Shown here in pieces: positions 9,225 to 19,100 of a DNA stretch of 22,208 bases. Within the stretch, counting starts at the first letter, position 1. Each line of letters begins with the position of its first letter. The notes beneath the pieces were generated by a model. The model ran no database searches and was not told the DNA's origin. It saw only the letters and a program-made list of their open reading frames with translations. The position numbers and the translations under genes are program-made. Source of the stretch: Corallochytrium limacisporum (Eukaryota; Opisthokonta); assembly GCA_002811645.1 (NCBI GenBank), contig PDIP01000147.1, positions 8,435 through 30,642 of the forward strand. Reading direction: 5' to 3'.

Positions 9225-9905
9225 CCTCGATGGTGTGTGATTCCCACCAGGGGTACGTCACCGGTGTTCTATGTCTTCATTTGCTTCACGCAATCCTCTT
9301 CACTGTGTAGGATGCTATACTTCTATTGGTCCATTGATCTGTTCGGTATCCTCGCCTCCGAACGGTATACTAACTTTTTCAAATGGAGTCGGCTAATGCC
9401 TAGGTCGCAGAATATGAAGGGATGTCTTGGCATGTCCGAAATACCCACATCGTCGCACGAGCTTTCGCGTCGGTCGGACGGTTCTGGGCGGGTCTCAAAA
9501 ACTTGGGGAGGACGAGGGGGGGCGGGGAGCCCGAGATTTGCATTAGAACCCCCCCCCCCCCCGGGGGGGGGTGAGAGGGCCGCAAAGATTTGGGCCGAAA
9601 CGGCGAGATTGGGCGGGTGCGCCAAAAGTTAAACACTCTGACTGATTGGATTCCGGGTGAGCGGTTTTTGAGGGTTACGCAAGCTTAGCGATGCCGATGG
9701 AGTTTGCTACTCTCAGACTGTCCTTAACCGATGCGTCTGGCTGCTGTAGAAGTGGCTCACAGGTAGAAGAAGAGAAAAAGCCACCTGCTCAGTGTCAGAT
9801 CTGGAACGGCAGAGACTGTCAATCGCGGACAGAGAGAATTTGTTTGAATGGTGCGACGTCATAGCAGTGTCAAATAGTGCGATGTGACCGACTGAGTATG
9901 TAAAG
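9225..9905. promoter_or_regulatory. divergent promoter region, SHPRH-like / F-box genes
   Basis: These 681 bp separate two divergent start codons and must hold the promoters and 5' leaders of both genes. No canonical TATA box stands out near either start. The middle carries a C14/G9 palindrome (separate entry) inside a G-rich stretch at about 9505-9625. Open frames here are short shadows without protein-like composition. Shared control of the two genes is possible but inferred only from geometry. Confidence 0.55.
9549..9571. repeat. C14/G9 homopolymer palindrome
   Basis: Fourteen C are followed directly by nine G, so nine base pairs can fold back without a loop beyond the hairpin turn. The flanks are weakly inverted: a GCCC...ATTTGC stretch on the left and a reverse-complementary GCAAAGATTTGGGC stretch on the right at about 9581-9596. 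A similar C/G junction occurs at 14905-14923. Confidence 0.85.
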
Positions 9906-11708
9906 ATGGCTGTAAGCACGAAGTCTCGGGCACCAGAACCCGCAAGATCGCAACGAAAGAAGGCCAGACGCACAATTCCAAAGAATGAGGAAGAGGAAGA
10001 CATGGCCCAAGATCAGCGAACAAAGGCCCAAACTGGCTTGTACAGCCTTCCCGAGGAAATTCTCGATGTCATTCTTGAATGTACGGGTTTGCGTACGCCT
10101 CGCAGTGCAGAGGAATTGATGCAGGTAACCGCACTTGCCTCCCTGTCTCGGGGTCTTCGTTCTGCCTTCCGAAACTGTGTCTCGGAGATCACGCTGAACT
10201 ACCCAGTCGAACAAGAGTACGATGTCTCCTTGGCAGTTGAATATTGCGCCACCTTCCGCAATCTGCGTCGATTGACACTGATTGACGAGTCCAAGAGCGC
10301 AGATTTTTCCAGTGGCTATCCAGCGCTGCGAAATTCCAGTATTGACACACTCATTATCAATGGCCAGGCCAACTTCAGCGCCGACGATTTTGACACGCTG
10401 CTGCAGATGAAAAAGCTCTCCTGCTTGAAACTTTGGAACTGCAATTCCACCGAAGATTGGTCGGTGTCCCTGCCTACTAAGGAGAGTGCAGCCTACCGCT
10501 CTCGCTCTCTAAGAGAGTTAGAGCTGAGGCACTGTGCCATGGATCAGCTGACGGTTACGCATCGGTCCATTGGTTTCTATCACTACCTTACCGAAGTGTT
10601 GACCTCACTCGAGAAGCTGACCGTGCGGGCGGTGAAGCGTCGGAGAGGCTCTGGTGCAGGCCATCTACCGTTCATGCTCGGAGGTTTGTTGACGACCATG
10701 AAGAACACGCTGCGAGAGATCAATTTGACGGGCACGGACTTCACCTTCCGTGACGTCGAAATTGAGTGGCCGCAACTGACGCATCTAAGCCTGAGTCGGG
10801 TCAACATCATGCCCATGACTCAGCCATGGAGCCGCACCAACAGTAATACACCGTTCCCGCAGCTGACGCACCTCTCCGTGAATCACGCGCTGGAGGCCGC
10901 GGCAACGTTGTTCTGCTTTCAACGCCAAACCCTGCGACGGCTGGTCGTCCTCGAAGTCATCGATGACGGACCGCGCGATGCCTCACTAGCAATCAGTCAC
11001 ATCAATCGTGCCCTCTCGCAACCCGTACCAGACGATTCGGACCCACGTCCTTTGCGCTACCTCACGCTTCCCGTGCCGTTCCGCGACCAGGAACGGGAAA
11101 CTACTATGCTCCTTCCCTTTCAGCACCGCCTGGCCACGCTTCGACTGACTGGCAGGGCCGACAAATCAGTGTCAAGCTTCACTCTCGAGATGCTGCGCTA
11201 CTGCCGGAGGATAAGTCGTCTGGATATTAGCTACAATGTCGGTATCACATCGAATGTCTTCACACGCATCGTCCGCCGATGGGCTGAAGTTGACTTTGCT
11301 AAGAGACTTCAAGTGCTGAACCTGGCCAGTATCCCGATCACGGATGCCAACATGAAGCAAATTGTGCGCTGCTGCCCAAACCTAGTCATGCTGAATCTAA
11401 ACTACAACACTGAGATCACTGTTGAGGCGGTTAAAGCACTATCAGTATCAGATTCACTGATGCATGTGCTCCTGTTTCGGTGTGAGTTCGCCAAGAAAAC
11501 CAAGGGTCGTCCGGATGAATATTTCCGGACCTGTCGGTGCATCTGTGGCGGATACTTTGCGCTCACAGACCTCATGCCTGGTCCCTATGACCCGTGTGCT
11601 TCGACCTCCCTCGTAAAAGACCCACTTATGGATCAAGCACCGAACACAGAGGAAGAGCTAGACTATGACATTCACAGTGTCCACCGCGCTATGAAGGCCT
11701 TCGTCTAA
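9906..11708 (+). CDS. F-box / leucine-rich-repeat protein
   Basis: A 600-residue protein. Residues 1-32 are basic then acidic (KKARR near 19-22, EEEE near 28-31), possibly a nuclear localisation signal. An F-box-like segment lies at about 46-90 (SLPEEILDVILECTG...SLSRGLRSAFRN). From about 115 to 520 there are irregular leucine-rich repeats. The best are LRRLTLID, LSCLKLWNC, LRELELRHC, LTHLSLSRV and, in the C-terminal half, LDISYNVGIT, LNLASIPITD and LNLNYNTEIT, which resemble FBXL/AMN1-type repeats. F-box/LRR proteins normally bind Skp1 through the F-box and recruit substrates to a cullin-1 ubiquitin ligase through the repeats; that role is inferred. The substrate is unknown. A cysteine cluster C-x-C-x-C at 543-547 follows the repeats, and the tail is acidic. 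The start is the first ATG. An internal Met at residue 33, just before the F-box, is an alternative. No intron. Confidence 0.9.
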   Translation: MAVSTKSRAPEPARSQRKKARRTIPKNEEEEDMAQDQRTKAQTGLYSLPEEILDVILECTGLRTPRSAEELMQVTALASLSRGLRSAFRNCVSEITLNYPVEQEYDVSLAVEYCATFRNLRRLTLIDESKSADFSSGYPALRNSSIDTLIINGQANFSADDFDTLLQMKKLSCLKLWNCNSTEDWSVSLPTKESAAYRSRSLRELELRHCAMDQLTVTHRSIGFYHYLTEVLTSLEKLTVRAVKRRRGSGAGHLPFMLGGLLTTMKNTLREINLTGTDFTFRDVEIEWPQLTHLSLSRVNIMPMTQPWSRTNSNTPFPQLTHLSVNHALEAAATLFCFQRQTLRRLVVLEVIDDGPRDASLAISHINRALSQPVPDDSDPRPLRYLTLPVPFRDQERETTMLLPFQHRLATLRLTGRADKSVSSFTLEMLRYCRRISRLDISYNVGITSNVFTRIVRRWAEVDFAKRLQVLNLASIPITDANMKQIVRCCPNLVMLNLNYNTEITVEAVKALSVSDSLMHVLLFRCEFAKKTKGRPDEYFRTCRCICGGYFALTDLMPGPYDPCASTSLVKDPLMDQAPNTEEELDYDIHSVHRAMKAFV

Positions 11709-12368
11709 CCGTGAGTGAATTCCAACCACTCGCCTTTTCCCCTTTCCTTTCCTGCCATTTCTGGCCCCTAATCATCGTCATCACCATCACTGTTTGTTTA
11801 TCATCAAACGGAAGCGAAGCACCATGCAAGAATTGAAGCCCGGACATGAATCAAGCAGCAAGCTGGTGAAGGTATCAATTGCATTCGAGAGTCGCGCGAC
11901 AACAGCCACGGTCCTGGATTGCGCCATACAGATTACGGAGCGACCATGAGCAACGTGCTGAAGGGGTTAGTTGGACCGCACGACGATATCAGACTGCTTG
12001 TTAAGACATCCGTTGATGATCATCATGATGGTGTTCTGGGCGGATGTTTATGTTGGCGATTTCCTCTGGCTGGGTTGGGAAGACAGCACATGGCATGCCG
12101 CACAAACTGATCAGCACCCATCAACAGACCGAAAGGGAAAACAGTAGAACGAATAGTAATCCGCGCTGACGATGTTGTGTACTGATGCATTTACAAATCA
12201 ATAGATGCCAGGCATCTATGTCTCTGTCTCTTGTTCGTTTCGTTGTCCGAAGAAGGAAAGAAATTTTGAAGAAACAACCGCCACCTTCGAAATCGATTCT
12301 TTCTCCCGTGGGCGATTAGTACCGGGCCAACATCCCTGCCAAAAAGAGAACCCGTCAGCAGCCCGCGC

Positions 12369-12460
12369 CGGTGATTGGCTCCTTGCCGTTTGCTATGGAA
12401 AATCCACTGCTGAGGGGGTCCACGCCAGAAAAGGAGGGATGGGGGCAACGGTGATTGGCT
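12369..12460. promoter_or_regulatory. pair of CCAAT-box-like 12-mers
   Basis: The 12-mer cggtgattggct occurs at 12369-12380 and again at 12449-12460, an 80-bp period. Its reverse complement contains CCAAT in the context aGCCAATCAc, close to the NF-Y/HAP consensus. Both face the minus strand, although NF-Y works in either orientation. No coding gene follows closely on either side, so any promoter here would serve a non-coding or distant transcript. This is a candidate only. Confidence 0.35.
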
Positions 12461-13632
12461 GGCTGAGACCCATGGCAGCAAAAAAACCAAGGGGAAGCCC
12501 AGTACCCAGTGCTTGGTGGGGGAAAACAGGCACGGGTGCGTTGGTCAATGTAATGAAGTCGAAATATAAATTTCAGTATATTAAGTGTTGGTTTCTAAGG
12601 ACAGGGGTGGAAGGAGAGGTATCACCTGCTTGGTTTCGGTGGGGTCGCGCATTCCATGGATGGGTTTTCGGCATGAGGGATCCAGTGGTAAGGACATGTC
12701 AGGTCTGAGCAATACGTCTTAGGCTTTCACTATCAACAATGTGATACTTAATATATTAACCATGTGCCGTAGATGTCATATGTAGGGAGTAGTGGATGTC
12801 TCTCTTACACAAAGGCCAGGAAAAGGGCAGAGAGTGTCCGAACACCGCCAACACAACCCACACCACAAAAACCAAAAGTCTTTTGCGGGGAAGGCTGGGC
12901 TGGGCTGGGCTGGGGAAGGAGCCCAAAATTACAAAAAAAAAGAGAGGAACCCACTGTGGCCCCCTTCCTCTTTTCCCCTGCCAGAAAATTGTCGAAGCAC
13001 ACGCGCTGGCGGTCCCCTTGGGGCAGAGTGGGGACGAAAGGGAAGCGAGGGAACCGTGGGTCCGTCCCCCCCCCCCGCCGCCGCCCTTCAACTCTTTTTC
13101 TGTGTAGTTTTCTTTTCATTTTTATCTTTGTTGCCATATAATTCTGCCTTTCCTTGGGTAGTGAAGCCGATGCAAGGGAAGGGTCCCACTTCTGCCGGGA
13201 ATGAATCGCCGAAGAGAGAGGGAGAGAGAGAGAGTGTGTGTGCGTGCGCAAGAGAGCGAGTAGCGAAGCGGATTTCGGAGCAGGGCAAGGGCCAGGTGTT
13301 TGATGTTTTCTCCCTTCCGGTACGAAACACAGGGGACAAGACAACTAAACAAAAAGACTTTTTGCTGCTGTCCGCCACAAAACCATATCTCATCTCTCTC
13401 CTGGTCTGTGCGTCAGGCCCCTCAATTTCTGCTGACAGTGCGTGGATAGAGGGAAAAGTTGGAGACAAGGGAAGAAGAAAATGGGCGCCTGGGTTTCGCT
13501 CCCTATCAATCCCATAATTGACGAGTTCCTATACTTAAAGTATGGTATTTTTAAACGCTAACGGATCCGAAGGGAGTCGTGCCAACAGTATCGAGAAGGC
13601 GGTCCCCCTATCCAAGAGAGACAGAGAGCGTT

Positions 13633-13643
13633 GAGAGAGAGAG

Positions 13644-13722
<79 letters not shown>

Positions 13723-13729
13723 GAGAGAC

Positions 13730-13766
<37 letters not shown>

Positions 13767-13796
13767 GAGAGAGAGAGAGAGAGACGGAGAGAGAGA
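13633..13796. repeat. long (GA)n tract with internal (CA)n
   Basis: About 164 bp of GA alternation on the plus strand, with a CA block at about 13645-13658 and a few point interruptions (GGGA, CAGACAG, GTGA, CGGA). Homopurine mirror-repeat DNA of this length can form intramolecular triplexes (H-DNA). Confidence 0.95.
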
Positions 13797-14066
13797 ATTG
13801 AAAAAGCGGGGCAGAGCGTGTTTCTAAGCGTAGCCACTCCGTTGAAATGGCCTGCCTTGTCACCTATATCTCTCTCGTGCCCGTTGTCCACCACCTGACA
13901 TGTCTCCTCCTCGAGGCACCCTCTCCCCCCAACCCCGCCGTGCTACCTCTCGTTACCCAGACAGTTACCACCGTCGCGTTCTTCCTATTTCGTGTGTGTG
14001 TGTGTGTTGTTTTATTTGGCCTAATGATCTCGCGCTTGCCGTGGCATGCCGACAGCGCATGCTGCC

Positions 14067-14082
14067 ATGCATGCATGCATGC
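14067..14082. repeat. (ATGC)4 self-complementary repeat
   Basis: Four exact ATGC units, fully palindromic at 16 bp. No associated gene or site was recognised. Confidence 0.85.
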
Positions 14083-14145
14083 GAGGCAGTATTCCTACGG
14101 TAGGTCGTTGGCCCACCCTCCGCGTTACGTCCTTCGTCCTCTCTT

Positions 14146-14185
14146 CCTCGTCACCAACAAACCACCTCCCGGGGGACCGGGGTTA
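14146..14185 (+). repeat. dispersed repeat containing a CCC/GGGGG junction, copy 1
   Basis: This stretch reads cctcgtcaccaacaaa, then a short C-rich part, then cccgggggaccg. It resembles 14877-14932 in the same order and orientation: both have cctcg, caccaacaaa, a C run, a G run and gaccg. The second copy has longer C and G runs and a few extra bases between the parts. It looks like a short diverged duplicate; no coding role is apparent. Confidence 0.5.
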
Positions 14186-14722
14186 CTCCTTCCTCCCCTC
14201 ATCCACCAGGCGCGGGCGCTGGTTACGTTGCTGCCCGGGGGGAGGGGGGGTGGGGCCTGCAAAAACCTTCTCCCCTCTTTCCCTTACCTCGTACTTTTCC
14301 TTTTTTTTTTCTTTCTCTGTTTCCCGTTTGCTCTTTCTCTTGGTGTTTTATTTTTCCTTTTTTTTTCTGAAACTCTTCGTTGTCTAGACTTGGTTGCTCC
14401 GGCTCTGACTCCTGTCTCCCGGGAGAAAAAAATCGTAATCGATGAAGTGTGGACACCGGGGGGCCGTTGCGCGTTGCTTCGGTGCCGAGAGTGTGGCCGC
14501 CGAGGAGGGTGGTGTGGTGTGATGGTGTGATGGTTGGTGTCCAGACGCAGGAGAAAAGGAGGAAGAGGGGGGATGGACGAAACCTAAGGGCCGGTTTCCT
14601 TTGTTGTTGTTGTTGTGTGTGCGTGTGTGGTTGTGTCCCTCATTTCTTCTTGTTGCTCCGCGCGGGGTGCCCCGAACCAGAACGGCCGCAAGCACCCCGT
14701 TTTTCGGAGGAGGGCGGTGTGG

Positions 14723-14799
14723 GACGACGCGGCCCCTCCCCTGGGGGGGGGGGGGGGGACGACGCGGCCCCTCCCCTGGGGGGGGGGGAGGGGGGGGGG
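14723..14799. repeat. 35-bp tandem duplication ending in long G runs
   Basis: The 20-mer gacgacgcggcccctcccct starts at 14723 and again at 14758. It is followed by G16 (14743-14758) in the first unit and by G11-A-G10 (14778-14799) in the second. The G runs give strong G-quadruplex potential on the plus strand. Replication slippage is the likely origin. Run lengths may be inaccurate, because homopolymers of this size are often mis-sequenced. Confidence 0.85.
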
Positions 14800-14876
14800 T
14801 GCCTAAACACCACCTCCCCTACTCTCCCCGGTCATCCTCCCTCTCCCAAACCCTCGCCGGCCTCTTGGTCTGTGTT

Positions 14877-14932
14877 TTCCTCGCTCACCAACAAAAGCCC
14901 ACAACCCCCCCCCCCGGGGGGGGACCGTCTCT
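14877..14932 (+). repeat. dispersed repeat containing C11/G8 palindrome, copy 2
   Basis: C11 at 14905-14915 is followed directly by G8 at 14916-14923, preceded by caccaacaaaagccc and followed by accg. The flanks match the copy at 14146-14185. The C/G junction itself also resembles 9549-9571. Confidence 0.55.
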
Positions 14933-15288
14933 GCGAGGGGAGCAACGGAAAATCTGCGGAAAGGGAGGCGGAGGTGGTCGAGAGGGCCCGTGGTGTTCGG
15001 TGGGACCCAGCAGGCAATGGAATAAGGCCGGAAGAAATGTTATAAAGACACCGGGCAACAACGACAACGAAAAGAAAGCGAGGGAGGATGGGGAGAGGCG
15101 TAGGGGGAGAGTGGGTCGGTTGGGAAGGGGGGAAAAGGAGGGAGGACAACACAGAGCGGGGGCGGTGGTGATGCGGTTGAGACCCCCCTTGCTCTCCCCC
15201 CCCCCCCGCCATAGAGACACGTACAGAGAGCATGGAACGAAAGAAAGTGGAGAAAGAGAGAGTACCGAAAGAGTGGTGGAGGGATGGG

Positions 15289-15292
15289 GAGA

Positions 15293-15381
<89 letters not shown>

Positions 15382-15388
15382 GGAGAGT
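15289..15388. repeat. long (GA)n tract
   Basis: About 100 bp of GA on the plus strand with GGGA and CGGA interruptions. It is the second GA tract upstream of the gene at 16169, about 780 bp from its start codon and in the same strand orientation as the tract at 13633-13796. Confidence 0.95.
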
Positions 15389-16168
15389 GAGCGTTGGAGT
15401 CTTCCAACTTCCTAAAAACACATAAATTGCCCCACGGGTCTCACAGGTGAAATTTTTACTTCTTTTTTTGCTTGTGGGCGGTGTGGTGTGCCATGTTCCG
15501 TTTCCGTGGACAAAGAGTTTTTTTTGGGTAGTAGTGCCTGGGTAATGGTTCCGTGTCTTTGGTTTCGCTGCTGTTCTCTGGTTCTGTACCCTTGCGGGGC
15601 GAACGGTTCAAGCACCATGGGTGAACTAAGGAACAGTAACAACTGAAAGTGCTTTCTTCATAACCAAAGAGTGCTAATGAATGGCGAGAGCATACCAAAT
15701 AGTTTCAAGTATTATGTGTTTTGGTAGACTAAAGGTACATCAGAAGAACTAGGATTGCTCGATTGGTTTGGGTATGAACATCGTCATAGTTACCAAGACA
15801 CTTATCTAACGCACAAGGGTTGTTGTGTGCAAGACCCAAGCGCAAGTTTTAAAGAATTGAATGATCGCAAATTTTCGAACAGTGTAATATAGTGACAGGA
15901 GATTGTGAGCGTACATATTGATTGAGAGGCAAATATGGGATACCTCCGCCGAATTTATGGGTACGATTGAAAGATATTTACGCCGCAAGGATTGAGCAAG
16001 AAGTCACTACTCCTGTACGGAACACTTTCGCATCGGAAAGTTATTCAAGAGGGAAAGAAAGCTTTCTGTTTGTACATATTTAAACAATCAACTGCCTGCA
16101 CGTTCAGTTGCAACCGGCAGTTGAATACAGTCAAAGTGAGGGACCTAACAGACCACGTATCTACGGCG

Positions 16169-19100
16169 ATGGCGCCGAAGCCCCAGCGTCGGGCAACCCT
16201 TAAGGGGGCGCCACCACCGCCACCGCCGTTGGAAGAGCCCGGCAGTCAACCCTTTTTGCCGCCACGTGCGAGCGTCAACGGATCCGCGACCGACTCGGAA
16301 AGTCTGCGGTCGAATAGCGAGGAAACAGTGCGGGAACAGAAGCGCTGTGTTGTACGTCTGCGCCTGCCCGCGGGCACAAGTGCTTTCGCGGCCACAGCAG
16401 AGAAGACAATCTACCATACCCTACGGGACCAACTCAAGTCAAAAATGGTGGACATTGCCACACACGGCATTTACCACGCAGACACATACAAACCTGTTGA
16501 ATTGCTCAAAACCATGGAGTCGATTCATGGCAAAGAGTTGTTGGTGTGTCCGTTGGGTGGGCTGTTCCTGATCAATATCAGCCTCGGAAGGCAAATTCGG
16601 AAAACCTGCCTGTTGGACGGTACAGCACCGGAACTGTATCTGAAAGTCAGCCAACTAACCGGCATGCCCGTTTCGGACCTGGATTTACAATTCAGCGACG
16701 GGTCAAAACCGGTCAAACTGGACTCTAGCCTCGAAAAATATGCAAAGAAACCAAAGGACGATGCACGGCTCATCAAGGTCAAGGTACTGCTCAAGAAGCA
16801 GGATGAAGAACTGCTGTCCGAGGAGCGTGACTCATTTGGCCAGCTTGTCACGGCCTTCCACAAGGGTGTAAGCAGAGCCGGCAGCGAGGAAGAGTTGGAT
16901 TTCATGGACTTCCTGGCGGACACAGACCTGCGTCAACCTCCCAAGATCAAGCGCCTTCACGTCCTCCAGGAACTCATCGAAACGGAACGCAGTTATCTCA
17001 ACTCTGTCCGGCAATGTATGGAGTTCTACATGCGACCCATGGTGGCCCAGAAGGTTATCACTAAGGCACAGTCCAACTCATTATTCAGTAACATGGAGGC
17101 ACTCCTGGGCATCAACGAGGCTTTATTACGTGACATCCTGTCGCGCGTTCCTGAATCCAACCTTGGGGACACCCAGATTGGTGACCTTTTCCTGGCCTTT
17201 GCGCCATATCTGAAAATGTATAAGGTGTACTTTAGCACTCACGCCGAAGCCCAGAATCAACTTGCTGGCATGGTCAGTATGAACGATCAGCTGGCGCAGT
17301 TCCTCAAGGAGCGTGGTACATTTGGAGTACCAACCATGGACAGTCTGCTGCTCATGCCCATTCAGCGTGTGCCGCGATACAGTCTGATGCTCCAGCAGAT
17401 GCTCAGAGCCACTGGGGAGGATCATGCCGACCTGCACGCACTGGAAGCCGCTGTGACGGAAATCGGAGGCCTGACCAAGGACCTCAACGAAAGTGTAAAG
17501 AAGATTGAGAACCAGGTCAAGCTCATGGAAATTGAGCGGGGCTTCCCATCCGACGTACTGTCCCTACTGGACACCATGAACGTTGGTACAGTACGTGTCT
17601 ATAACAATCGTCGATCGACGATGACGCCAAATGACTCCCTTAGCTCCGCAGATCTCGCCGAGTTGGTAAATGGTAAGCGTGGACAGTCACCGTCACTCAA
17701 ACGTCGACTCTTCGGCGGAGGCAACAGTGCCACCAATGGCACCCGGTCCAGTGGACGTGGATCGGTCCACAGCGGCATGGGTGTTGTTGAGGAAGGGCAG
17801 GTCAACGGCCAACAGCGCATCATGCGCAACATTGGCAATCCCTTTGACGTCAACGAAGCAAGTCGCTGGTTTGTCATCGAGGGACCTGCGATGGAGGCAG
17901 TCACAGGCGACTTTAAACAGCGCCAGCGCCATCTGTTCCTGTTCAGTGATTTATTGGTCGTGGCCAACCGCAAAGGACAGCTCGCCAACGGGAAGCCGTC
18001 GTACCGTCTGCAGTCGTGGATGCCCCTCCACGAGCTCTGGGTCGCCGACGAAGCCGTGCAATTAGATCAGAAGTCTCTGGTCGTCGGCTGGCCCGGCAGT
18101 GAGTTTACGTTCACGTTCGAGAACAAGACCGAGAAACAGATCTGGGTGGCTAAGCTCAAAGAATGGGTCACCAAGGCAAAGGGTGATAACTACACTAAAG
18201 GTTTGGTCAAGGTCTTTGGAGACCTCTTGATTCCTCCCAATTTGCTCGGTAAAGGTGACATGGTCGACAACATGTCCTCCTGCGATGATCTCATCAAGAA
18301 GGTTGCCCCCAAGCTCTTGGGCAAGAAGACGGGAGTGGACTTCAAGTCGTATTGCCTGTGGGCCATGATCCCGGGCCCCCAGTCGAAGCTCAAACGTCTC
18401 AACAACTACGAGTGCCCTTTGCTGCTCACGCAGTTTTGGGAGCGTCTGCACAGCGAAATGGTTTCACTCAGCGGGGACGCCCTCCTCGATCCCGCGCTTG
18501 TGCCCACCCCGGGCGCCGCGACGGATACCGCCACAAGAAAGCGTGCCGTGCTGTACCTGAGGCACGTAGCGGATGTCCGCGATGTCGACCCAGAGAATGT
18601 GCGTGCGGCTGCAATGCAGAACCCCGACGACATCATTGCGGCAATCGGAGAGAGTGCCGCAGCAGACCGTGTGAATAACGCGACCAAGTCCGGTGCGGAA
18701 CTCGGCGGCAGTCTCAAGGTTGGCAACAAGGGCTCACAGCAAGTTCCTTCTGGCCCCGCTACGGTGGGCCGTGGTGGTACCATCCGCGGCAAACTCGCCA
18801 ATCTGTTCGTGAAAGACTCGTCGAATTCCACTGCTGATCCCAGTAAGCTGTTGCGTGGAAACTCAAGCCTCCTCGAGGCCGAGGAAGCCTCCGACGGACT
18901 CTTTGGTCTGCCCTTGCCCAAGGTGTGCGTGGACGGCAAGCCACCGAAGCCCATCTACGACATGCTGGACACCCTCTGGGACAATGCCCCAGGCTGCCAG
19001 GGCGTGTTCCGTCGCAGTGCTAATGCGCGCGTGGTACGTGAGCTGTCCGAAAAGATGGATGCTGGTGAGACGGAAATTTCCTTCCGCGATGAGAATGTTC

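Larger units (their letters stand above)
11709..16168. other. 4.5 kb gene-free, repeat-rich region upstream of the Rho regulator
   Basis: No convincing gene was found. The first 1 kb is ordinary-looking DNA and must include the 3' untranslated region of the F-box gene. From about 12,750 the region becomes low-complexity: a (CTGGG)n run near 12,893-12,914, C11 at 13,066-13,076, a 164-bp GA/CA tract at 13,633-13,796, an (ATGC)4 palindrome at 14,067-14,082, a duplicated G-run unit at 14,723-14,799, C11/G8 at 14,905-14,923 and a 100-bp GA tract at 15,289-15,388. The last 700 bp (about 15,460-16,168) are AT-richer and free of tandem repeats, as expected for a promoter and 5' leader of the gene starting at 16,169. 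Confidence 0.6.

Noticed and set aside
12205-12708. 167-codon ATG-initiated frame downstream of the F-box gene
   Set aside because: It is the best frame in this gap and is not repeat-driven, but it shows no domain, no hydrophobic pattern and no coding bias that I can defend. It would need transcript evidence.
13535-13894. Ser-Leu repeat frames on the minus strand
   Set aside because: This is a translation of the (GA)n tract only.
14449-15425. overlapping open frames of 198 and 274 codons
   Set aside because: They encode poly-Gly/Pro and Arg-Glu strings from the G runs and the GA tract. Both strands are open because simple repeats lack stop codons.
15600-15625. tRNA B-box-like sequence ggttcaagcacc
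   Set aside because: It deviates from the B-box consensus, and no A-box, acceptor stem or cloverleaf could be traced upstream.
15992-16168. 59-codon N-terminal extension of the Rho regulator
   Set aside because: It begins at TTG and has no ATG. The sequence looks like 5' leader, and the first ATG at 16169 is followed by GCG in a good initiation context.
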